DNA of 64,000 bases from Cloacibacterium sp. TD35 (GTDB lineage: Bacteria > Bacteroidota > Bacteroidia > Flavobacteriales > Weeksellaceae): the NCBI RefSeq assembly GCF_028864635.1, contig NZ_CP104850.1, positions 124,001-188,000 on the forward strand, in the 5' to 3' direction. Position numbers and translations under genes: made by a program. This document shows positions 18,737 to 26,215 of the stretch, piece by piece (positions within the stretch are counted from its first letter, which is position 1; each line of letters starts with the position of its first letter). The notes beneath the pieces were generated by a model. That model was not told where the DNA came from. It worked only from the letters and a program-made list of their open reading frames with translations, and made no database searches.

Positions 18737-19861
18737 TTAAAAGATCAAACTAAAACAAAATGATACAATACTAAAAATACCGATTATTAATAATTTATGA
18801 TCATAATTACTAATTTTTAGATTAATTTTCAAACTATTTACAACTCCAATTAAAAGAAAAATATAATAAAACATTAATAATCTGAAGTCAAGAACATCAA
18901 TTTTAGTAGTAAATGCAGCAATGAAATTACAAACTATAAAAATTAATGATGATAATAAACAAAAGAATGTAAAAACATCAAAATTTTTATTTTTTTGTTT
19001 GAAGTAAAAATATATAAATAATAGATTTAATAAATATGATAAAACATATGGTACTAAAGTTATATAAAAGATTTCGTATTCAAGTTTTATTTTTACAGCA
19101 ATTCTATGAAGTGAAAATGATAAGGGATCAATTACTAATGGCACATTTACCAAAGAATGAAAAAGGAATGATAGATAATTAAAGTTAATCCCCCCCCCTC
19201 TTACACCAGTTAAATTTCCAGTGTGATAAAAGTTAAACATGAGATATCCTAAGAAAATTGAAAGTGATATTATTGCTGATAATAAATAGTTTTTTGAAAA
19301 AATAATATTTCTTTTCCTAATCAGCAATGCAAATAAAAAGCAAGAAAATAATATAAAAACCGAATTATATTTTATAAAAAGCATTGCTAATAATAAAAGA
19401 GTATTATAAAATAAAAATTTGTTTTCATTAATTCTACCTTTCAAAAAGTTGTAATTGTAATAACAATATAATATTATAAAAACTAATAGAATATTTTCAG
19501 ACCATGCCATTGGGTAGATATTTTGAAGAGCTGAAAAAGTCATCATCACCCAGACCTCTTTCCAAAAAAAATTTTTTATTCTTACAAAACTTAAAATAAA
19601 AATTACAGAAAAGAGATTGATAATTTTAAAAGTTAAATCATAGTTTTTTGTAAAAAACTCAACAAACCATAATATTATTGGTAAAAATAATGGAAATACA
19701 CTATCCTTGATATTTGGTAAGTCTTTGGACAACCTGATATAATTATATGAATCTGGAGTATAATAATTTAAATATTTCCAAGATAAAAACATATTAGTAA
19801 TTATTCCTAAAGGAATAATATTAAAAATTTTATCTATCCATTTATTTTTAAACCAAATCAT
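18737..19861 (-). CDS. Polytopic membrane protein, GT-C or polymerase-like, with a G9 tract in the coding sequence
   Basis: 374 residues with about ten membrane segments and very AT-rich codon use. An early loop YYTPDSYNYIRLSKDLPNIK looks like the acidic external loop of GT-C glycosyltransferases, but the family is not certain; a Wzy-type polymerase is the alternative. Residues 222-224 (Gly-Gly-Gly in GVRGGGINF) are encoded by nine consecutive G (plus-strand C run 19190-19198). The stop overlaps nothing; the start overlaps the preceding GT2 stop by 4 nt. Confidence 0.7.
   Translation of the reverse strand: MIWFKNKWIDKIFNIIPLGIITNMFLSWKYLNYYTPDSYNYIRLSKDLPNIKDSVFPLFLPIILWFVEFFTKNYDLTFKIINLFSVIFILSFVRIKNFFWKEVWVMMTFSALQNIYPMAWSENILLVFIILYCYYNYNFLKGRINENKFLFYNTLLLLAMLFIKYNSVFILFSCFLFALLIRKRNIIFSKNYLLSAIISLSIFLGYLMFNFYHTGNLTGVRGGGINFNYLSFLFHSLVNVPLVIDPLSFSLHRIAVKIKLEYEIFYITLVPYVLSYLLNLLFIYFYFKQKNKNFDVFTFFCLLSSLIFIVCNFIAAFTTKIDVLDFRLLMFYYIFLLIGVVNSLKINLKISNYDHKLLIIGIFSIVSFCFSLIF
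19190..19198. repeat. Homopolymeric C9/G9 tract inside a coding sequence
   Basis: Nine C on the plus strand (G on the coding strand) in a very AT-rich gene. The tract reads as three GGG codons after AGA. A gain or loss of one base would shift the frame in the middle of the membrane protein. Confidence 0.95.
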
Positions 19862-20817
19862 TTTAAAATTTTAATCCTTATTTTAGAACACTGCTCTGGA
19901 AATACTAGAAAGAATTTCAACCACAACTGTTCTTTTATTTTCCATTCAGAAATATATTCTGATAAAGCATATTTTTTGACTTTTGCAACAATATTTTTTC
20001 GATGGTTAAAATCTACATCAACATTCGGATTTTTTGTTATCAACTGGTAGTTGTATAAAGCAGCATGCCAAAAAGATTGAACTGCTAAAGAGGTTAGTTT
20101 AGGGAATTTTTGTTTTACAAATTCTATTCTTTTTTCTCTAGCCTCTATTCCTGCAAGACGTTTAACCGAATATTTCTCTGCCATTATGCTATCATTTTGT
20201 TGACGATAAAAGTATAATGCTTTATTTACTCTTACTATTTTTTTTGCTCTGGCAAATATCTGATAGGCCCAGAATTCATCTTCATGAATTTTACCTTTTT
20301 CAAAGAGTAAATTGTTTACCACATCGGATTTATATAGTTTATTCCATACCACCTGTCTTAAGTCTTCTTTCAATAAAAGTTCTAAGGCTTTTTCTGTTTC
20401 AAATTCTTCTACTTTATTATGCTCTATTGTTTTTTCCAAATCTTTTTCGTCTTGGAATTTAAGAAATCTGCATTCCACAATATCTGCATTGTACAAAATA
20501 GATGTTTCGATTAAATTCTGGTATAAGTCTAAAGCTACCTTATCATCACTATCTACAAAAGCTAAATAACCACCTGTTACTTTTTCATATCCTGCATTTC
20601 TCGCATCAGATAAACCTCCATTTGTTTTATGAATTACTTTTATTCTTTGATCTTTAGTGGCATATTCATCACAAATTTGGGGGCATGCATCAGTAGAACC
20701 GTCATTTACCAAAATAATTTCTAGATTTTGATACGTTTGATGGATTATGCTTTCTACACATGCAGACAAATATTTTTCTACATTATATACGGGGATAATA
20801 ATGCTTATTTTGTTCAT
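19858..20817 (-). CDS. Glycosyltransferase family 2
   Basis: 319 residues. GT-A motifs are MNKISIIIPVYNVEKYLSAC, LEIILVNDGSTDACPQIC and GGYLAFVDSDDKVALDLY. The middle has KIHEDEFWAYQIF, a common ED-type catalytic motif in this subfamily (EpsJ/WbbL-like). The gene overlaps the following membrane protein by 4 nt, so expression of the two is probably coupled. Confidence 0.9.
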   Translation of the reverse strand: MNKISIIIPVYNVEKYLSACVESIIHQTYQNLEIILVNDGSTDACPQICDEYATKDQRIKVIHKTNGGLSDARNAGYEKVTGGYLAFVDSDDKVALDLYQNLIETSILYNADIVECRFLKFQDEKDLEKTIEHNKVEEFETEKALELLLKEDLRQVVWNKLYKSDVVNNLLFEKGKIHEDEFWAYQIFARAKKIVRVNKALYFYRQQNDSIMAEKYSVKRLAGIEAREKRIEFVKQKFPKLTSLAVQSFWHAALYNYQLITKNPNVDVDFNHRKNIVAKVKKYALSEYISEWKIKEQLWLKFFLVFPEQCSKIRIKILK

Positions 20818-20856
20818 GGTCTAATTTTTATGATGAAATCATTATTTAAATAAACT

Positions 20857-22443
20857 TTATTCTATCTTATAAAATACATCAGGGGTAAAAGGAGCAAGTT
20901 GTTTATTTTCTTCTAATTTTTCTATTTTGTATTTTATATTTCTTTCTCTAAATTTAATATAATATTGTCTAAAGGCAAATGGATGAGATAAATCAAAAAC
21001 AATGGTTTTAGTCCCCACAGCATTAACAAAATTATTTACAATTTCATTATCCTTTTGCAATTTAAGTGCGGTAATTCCTCCAGAGACTAAAACATTAGTC
21101 ATAAGAAGCACTAAAGTGATTTGGGACAGTACCATAGCTTGTTTGTTTTTAAGAATAAGACCGGCAATAATAAAAACTAAGGGGATTAACCAAATCTGAG
21201 CTGATAATCTAGACCACCAGCTGGCAGGATTAATCATTATACTTAACAAAAAAGCCAGTAAAACAAAAACTATTATTTTCTTCTCTAATTTATTTGTTTT
21301 TAGAAACAGAAATGATGCAAGTAAAAGTGTTATTACTAAAACTCCACTAAATAAAAAACCAAAGCCTCCTAATCTGGTATCAAAATTAATAAACAATTCA
21401 TCTTTACTAAATGTAAAAGGGATTTTTAGTGTATCCGGAAATGTTGCATTTTTAAAATCATTATTTGTTTTGGAAAATAGAGAAATAGCAGTTCTTTCAA
21501 CTCTATTCTTATTCAATAGGAGTTTTGGGATATTTTGATTAATGATGTCTATTTTTTTATCTCCCGCAAATGGATGCAAAACATTATTCCCACTTAGGAT
21601 ATTCGTCATAAAAGGGTTTACATTACAGAAAAAACTCAAGACTAAAATGTAAAAAAATGGAGCTATCATTATTTTTTTTTGGTCAATGAAATGGTAAATA
21701 ACTGCTATGATTACAAATACCATGAAGATTGGTATAGAAGAAAATTTTAATGAACAAAAAGTCACTGAACTTAAAACAAAAATGATTAGATACGGTAATT
21801 TCTTATTCGAAAAATAGGTAAGAAGAGATGCTAAAGAAACGAGTAAGGTAAGATACCAATTGCCATCTATGTAATAAGTAAAAACTTGTGTAAAGACTAC
21901 AGGATTAAAAACCGCAACAAAACAAAGAAAGAAGCGATAGCTCTTTTTCAATTTTAGTGTATCTAAAAAAGACCAAAACACAAAAAATGCAATATAAACT
22001 AAGATGATATTCAGCAGTTTGCCCGCTTCTATTTTATTGGTAATCAAATAGATATTTGCTTGAATAATTTCATTTCCCTTTTGGTATAGATTTATCCAAA
22101 CTCTGTATGAATTACTCTCTTCTAGAATAGGATTCCAACCATTTTTTAATAGATAAACAGCTTCTTGATGATACCCCTGTCCGTCCCAAGACGTATCAAA
22201 ATAGTGAATCGCAGCAAAATAGCTTATTAATACGATAAATACCGACAAAAACATTGCTGCAAAAATCTCCAAGGTGTTTTTCAGTGTATACCTAAGAATA
22301 AACACACTGATTATAAAAGCAATAACAGTATTCCAAACATTTAAATCAAACCCTAATAAAAAAACTACATTAGAAACTACCAATGTTATTGAGAAAAAAC
22401 TCAGTAAGAACAAAGAGGAATTAACAAATATTTTTTCTAGCAT
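20857..22443 (-). CDS. Polytopic membrane protein, probable GT-C type glycosyltransferase
   Basis: 528 residues with about twelve membrane segments. The first external loop, IHYFDTSWDGQGYHQEAV, carries acidic residues placed as in GT39/GT-C enzymes that use polyprenyl-phosphate sugars. The C-terminus is a soluble domain of about 60 residues (VNAVGTKTIVFDLSHPFAFR). A role in adding a sugar at the outer face of the inner membrane is likely; a polymerase role cannot be excluded. Confidence 0.7.
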   Translation of the reverse strand: MLEKIFVNSSLFLLSFFSITLVVSNVVFLLGFDLNVWNTVIAFIISVFILRYTLKNTLEIFAAMFLSVFIVLISYFAAIHYFDTSWDGQGYHQEAVYLLKNGWNPILEESNSYRVWINLYQKGNEIIQANIYLITNKIEAGKLLNIILVYIAFFVFWSFLDTLKLKKSYRFFLCFVAVFNPVVFTQVFTYYIDGNWYLTLLVSLASLLTYFSNKKLPYLIIFVLSSVTFCSLKFSSIPIFMVFVIIAVIYHFIDQKKIMIAPFFYILVLSFFCNVNPFMTNILSGNNVLHPFAGDKKIDIINQNIPKLLLNKNRVERTAISLFSKTNNDFKNATFPDTLKIPFTFSKDELFINFDTRLGGFGFLFSGVLVITLLLASFLFLKTNKLEKKIIVFVLLAFLLSIMINPASWWSRLSAQIWLIPLVFIIAGLILKNKQAMVLSQITLVLLMTNVLVSGGITALKLQKDNEIVNNFVNAVGTKTIVFDLSHPFAFRQYYIKFRERNIKYKIEKLEENKQLAPFTPDVFYKIE

Positions 22444-22471
22444 CTTTCAATAAAACTACAATATTATAAAA

Positions 22472-23323
22472 CTAATTCTTCAAAAAGATTTTAAACAAAC
22501 CTAATTTCCTTAAAGCCTTAAAGATAAAAGATTTATTGTATCCATCAATTTCTTTTTGCAGTGCAACCTCTCTTCTGCTTAGTAGGGCTTTCTCTGTAAA
22601 AAGATGTTCAATATTTACATTTCTTCTTTTTGCTGCATCAATAATGGTTACCCAAAACCAAAAATAAGCTTTGTCTTCATTTTGATTGGTAGAAATGCCA
22701 TTATTATGAATTCTATATTTGTAAAATGATTTATCTAGCAAAATAGCAGGTCCAACTTCGTATAGAATAAATAACAAATCTCTATCTACGGCTCTTTGTA
22801 AATAACTGTTTATACCTTCAGTTTTGCTATAAAATTCTTTTTTAAATGAAAGGAAAGCAGAAACATTCCCTTCAAAGTCAAAAAAATAAGCATCTGAGTT
22901 TTCAATTATTTTAGATTTTCTTTCGTATTGAATATTCAAATATAGATCACAGAAGTATAGATTAGAGTATATTAAAGAAGCTTCTGGATGTTTCTCATGT
23001 TCGGCAACCATTAGTTCTAACGCTTCACTTGTAATGGCATCATCTGGGTCTAGGAATGCACAAAGCTCACCCGTTGCTAGTTCTGCACATTTTCTTTTGG
23101 TAAATCCGCAACCTTTGTTTTCTGGGTTTTCATATACTTTAAAACGAGTATCTTCTCCTATGATTTTTTTAATTATAGCAACGGAGTTATCGGTAGAAGC
23201 ATCGTCTACTATAATAACTTCCCAATGGGAGTAGGTTTGCGCCATAATGCTGTTATAACAATCTTGGAAAAATTTGCCGTTATTATAATTGGCGATAAGT
23301 ATTGAAAAAAGAGGATTTCCCAT
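22472..23323 (-). CDS. Glycosyltransferase family 2
   Basis: 283 residues. Motifs are FSILIANYNNGKFFQDCYNS, WEVIIVDDASTDNSVAII and GELCAFLDPDDAITSEAL, with the D-P-D-D metal site. An internal ED-like pair is in YLQRAVDRDLLFILYEVG. It is 7 nt from the preceding GT2 gene, clearly the same transcript. Substrate unknown. Confidence 0.9.
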   Translation of the reverse strand: MGNPLFSILIANYNNGKFFQDCYNSIMAQTYSHWEVIIVDDASTDNSVAIIKKIIGEDTRFKVYENPENKGCGFTKRKCAELATGELCAFLDPDDAITSEALELMVAEHEKHPEASLIYSNLYFCDLYLNIQYERKSKIIENSDAYFFDFEGNVSAFLSFKKEFYSKTEGINSYLQRAVDRDLLFILYEVGPAILLDKSFYKYRIHNNGISTNQNEDKAYFWFWVTIIDAAKRRNVNIEHLFTEKALLSRREVALQKEIDGYNKSFIFKALRKLGLFKIFLKN

Positions 23324-23330
23324 TTTTAAA

Positions 23331-24332
23331 TTATTTTTGAAGCAGAAGAATTCTATAATAAATACTTCTTAAGATTCTTGCTTTATATTTTTTATTTATA
23401 AATAAATACAAATACCCTTTTACTAGAGCATAGAAAATATATGAAATTTCTTTGGTTTTTTTTATGTTTTCTAATAATGCCAGATTTTCTACGTAAGTAC
23501 CATGATTCATGAAAAAGAAGTAATTGTTTTTAAAAAAAACGGCCAACTCTTTTTTATAAGGAGAATGCAGTAGCCTCTCAAAATAATAATTCAGTACCCT
23601 TAATCTGTCTCTATGAATATTCCCATTTTCTACATTTTTCTTCGTAGTGTTGTGTTCATGCCATCGCATATAATTAAGCGGTTGTGGCATATAAAGAATT
23701 TTACTATTTAGCGCAATCCCTATATATGCGAAACGGTCTCCTGTATTATTATAATAACTGAGTTCTTCTAAATTAATTGCTAAAAGTTGAGATTTTCTAA
23801 ACAAAACACTACTCGCATTCTCTACTAGCATCTGAGCAACTAAAAATAAAGGTAAATTTTCTTTATCTATGATATTGTTAAAACTCGCCAGTTTTTCCCA
23901 TCTATTTTCCTTGGCCTTCCAAGTATTATTAATGGTCTCTCCTTTTTCATTTACTGCTTGGCTTTTTGTAAAAACCATTCCAAATGAAGCATCATTTTGC
24001 AAAGCACTTAGCGTTTCTTGTAAAAAAAATTCTGAGGCATAATCATCACTTTCTGCAATCCAAATACAATCTCCTTGACACAGTTCTATTCCTTTTATCC
24101 ATTGTTTAAAAACGCTGCCCGAATTTTGCTGATTGTAAATAATGTGGCTTACTTTAGGGTGTTTTCTGTACAGTTCTATAATTGTTTTGCTCTGATCTGT
24201 AGAACAATCATCTAAAATAATCAATTCAAAATCCTGATGCGTTTGATTCAACACAGACTCTATTCTTTGCTTTAGGTATAAAGCATGATTATAGTTGGGG
24301 ATGATTACGGATACAGAGGGGCTGGGTTGCAT
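23331..24332 (-). CDS. Glycosyltransferase family 2
   Basis: 333 residues. Motifs are PSVSVIIPNYNHALYLKQRI, FELIILDDCSTDQSKTII and GDCIWIAESDDYASEFFL. The C-terminal part has an R-W-H-E-H motif (MRWHEHNTTKKN) often found near the acceptor site in this subfamily. It lies 22 nt after the next gene upstream in the transcript. Confidence 0.9.
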   Translation of the reverse strand: MQPSPSVSVIIPNYNHALYLKQRIESVLNQTHQDFELIILDDCSTDQSKTIIELYRKHPKVSHIIYNQQNSGSVFKQWIKGIELCQGDCIWIAESDDYASEFFLQETLSALQNDASFGMVFTKSQAVNEKGETINNTWKAKENRWEKLASFNNIIDKENLPLFLVAQMLVENASSVLFRKSQLLAINLEELSYYNNTGDRFAYIGIALNSKILYMPQPLNYMRWHEHNTTKKNVENGNIHRDRLRVLNYYFERLLHSPYKKELAVFFKNNYFFFMNHGTYVENLALLENIKKTKEISYIFYALVKGYLYLFINKKYKARILRSIYYRILLLQK

Positions 24333-24354
24333 ATTAATAGACTATTTTTAATTT

Positions 24355-25191
24355 TTATTTATGCTTAAAAAAGTAATACATATATCCTTTAAAAATGAGA
24401 AATTTGTTATACCTAGTAAGTTGATGTGGAAAAAATCTTAAAGTAAAAAAAATGTTTTTCAAATTACAATTATAGTATGAAAAGTATCTTCTCAAAAAGG
24501 CATGAAATAATATTGATTCTACTTTTTCATCAAAATTTTCTTGATAACGATGCATAATTTTTTCTCTAATTTGAATGTTATTATCAAACCATAGTTTATT
24601 AGAATCACCTTCAGAAAAATGTTCTATCAAAACATCATTTATTACATAATTATGATATCTTGTCGCCACTCTAAGACTAAAATCAGTATCATATCCGTGA
24701 AAACCTTTAACTTTCACATCAAATAAGAATTCATTATAAACAAACTTTGTCACAGCCATAAACACTCCATCAACTGCAAATACTTTTGCATAAGGAATTA
24801 ACATTTGTTTTATAGTTCTTCTAGTTCTTTCTTTGTTATTTTGAATATAATTTTTAAAATTATATATTTCATCAAATATAAACCAACCACATGGAGCTTT
24901 AGGCACATAATTAGAACCGGCTAAACCAACAACACCAACATTTTCTTTTTCTAAATGATTTATCAATTTCTGCCCCCATTCTTTTGTATGAAAAATTACA
25001 TCTTCATGTACAAAAAGAAGATAATCATATTTAGACAATGAAGCTCCCTTGTTGTATGCTTCACATATTCCCATTAGATTAGGATTATCAATTTTTATGA
25101 TTTCATAAGGAATACCAATAGTCTCAGCTATATTTTTTTCTAAAGCAGAGTAAAATTGAGGATGATATGATGAAATAATAATAGATAACAC
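24355..25191 (-). CDS. Glycosyltransferase-like protein (Glyco_tranf_2_5-like), GTG start
   Basis: 278 residues. It begins LSIIISSYHPQFYSALEKNI and has KYDYLLFVHEDVIFHTKEWG, where H-E-D replaces the usual DxD. GLAGSNYVPKAPCGWFIFD and FDVKVKGFHGYDTDFSLRV follow. This pattern fits the GT2-related family seen in capsule loci. The start is GTG, overlapping the TAG stop of the preceding gene by one base, and no in-frame ATG is better placed. Confidence 0.8.
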   Translation of the reverse strand: MLSIIISSYHPQFYSALEKNIAETIGIPYEIIKIDNPNLMGICEAYNKGASLSKYDYLLFVHEDVIFHTKEWGQKLINHLEKENVGVVGLAGSNYVPKAPCGWFIFDEIYNFKNYIQNNKERTRRTIKQMLIPYAKVFAVDGVFMAVTKFVYNEFLFDVKVKGFHGYDTDFSLRVATRYHNYVINDVLIEHFSEGDSNKLWFDNNIQIREKIMHRYQENFDEKVESILFHAFLRRYFSYYNCNLKNIFFTLRFFPHQLTRYNKFLIFKGYMYYFFKHK

Positions 25192-26012
25192 TAATTAAGA
25201 ATTTTTATGATTTTAAACAAAAACTTAGTTATTTTATTTTTATGAATGAGATTGAGTAATAAAGTGTAATGTTTTATTTTTTCATTTATTAGTAAGCTAT
25301 TTTTAATGGCATTAGGTGACTCTGATAAATATTTACTTAGATGCTTTTTATAAATATAATTTTCAGCATTATTTAATACTTCTACATTTTTATTTATATT
25401 AACATCCCTTGAATCATCTTTTCTTCTATAATAGAATCCTAAATAATCTAGTTTAATAACTAAACTTGTTTTATTCAAAATTGAAATCCAAAACTCCCAG
25501 TCTTCTTTTCCAAATTCCAAGTCATCATCATATCCATTTACTCTTTGCCAATCTGTTTTTTTATAAAATCCTGAACAAAAAATTTGATTATAAAATTTAA
25601 TTGTTTTGTAATCATAAAAAGATATATCCCAGAACCTTTGAAAAACTCCAAAAAACTCTGCATTACAATATATAATTGTAGGATCCTTAGTAAATTCTTT
25701 TTCAGCCAATTCTAAATATAAATTTCCTATCCTATCATCTGCATCTAATGGTAATATCCATTCTCCCTCTGCAATTGCTATTCCTGCATTTCTGGCAGAA
25801 CTTACACCTCCATTCTCTTTATGCATATATTTAAAACGAGGGTCTTTTTCTAGCCATTTTTTTGCCACTTCTTCTGTATGATCTGGGCTTCCATCATTTA
25901 CAATAATACACTCCCAATTTTGGTAAGTTTGGTCTAGTACAGATTGTAAACATTCGTCTAAATACTGCGCTTGGTTATAACAAGGAACGATAACAGAAAT
26001 AAGAGGATTCAA
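25191..26012 (-). CDS. Glycosyltransferase family 2, first gene of the glycosyltransferase run, TTG start
   Basis: 273 residues. Motifs are PLISVIVPCYNQAQYLDECL, WECIIVNDGSPDHTEEVA and WILPLDADDRIGNLYLEL. Later it has FGKEDWEFWISILNKTS, the ED catalytic pair. The start codon is TTG at 26012; an in-frame stop lies five codons upstream and no ATG or GTG fits. Between this gene and wzc is a 200-nt gap with unusual repeats and hairpins. Confidence 0.88.
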   Translation of the reverse strand: MNPLISVIVPCYNQAQYLDECLQSVLDQTYQNWECIIVNDGSPDHTEEVAKKWLEKDPRFKYMHKENGGVSSARNAGIAIAEGEWILPLDADDRIGNLYLELAEKEFTKDPTIIYCNAEFFGVFQRFWDISFYDYKTIKFYNQIFCSGFYKKTDWQRVNGYDDDLEFGKEDWEFWISILNKTSLVIKLDYLGFYYRRKDDSRDVNINKNVEVLNNAENYIYKKHLSKYLSESPNAIKNSLLINEKIKHYTLLLNLIHKNKITKFLFKIIKILN

Positions 26013-26081
26013 CTTGTATTTTTTTTAAAATATTGAAACTATAAAAATGACACCTTATAAAATAAAATTCGTTTAAAGTTA

Positions 26082-26175
26082 CCCTTTTGTTCGAATCACG
26101 TTCGAATCACAGTCGAGTCTGCTTCGGAAAACGGGTACTTTTTCCGAACAAAAGTGCACTTTGACTGCACTTTGA
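26082..26175. repeat. Structured intergenic block between wzc-like gene and glycosyltransferases
   Basis: It contains two exact tandem copies of GTTCGAATCAC (26089-26099, 26100-26110). A 10-bp inverted repeat pairs CTTTTGTTCG (26084-26093) with CGAACAAAAG (26145-26154). A 9-bp hairpin pairs TTCGGAAAA (26123-26131) with TTTTCCGAA (26140-26148). A perfect palindrome AAAGTGCACTTT lies at 26151-26162, and TGCACTTTGA occurs twice (26155-26164, 26166-26175). The two inverted repeats share bases 26145-26148, so only one can form at a time. No U-run follows either stem. Function unknown. Confidence 0.8.
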
Positions 26176-26215
26176 TTCAAATGAAACCTTAAATAGACTC
26201 CCATTTTTATTTTTT

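Noticed and set aside
26089-26110. Tandem GTTCGAATCAC resembles the T-arm of a tRNA.
   Set aside because: No acceptor, D or anticodon stem can be placed around it, and the copies are direct tandem repeats.
26084-26154. Invertible promoter flanked by the 10-bp inverted repeats.
   Set aside because: The arms are short, no promoter box was seen between them and no invertase gene is in the window. Kept only as a test in the finding.
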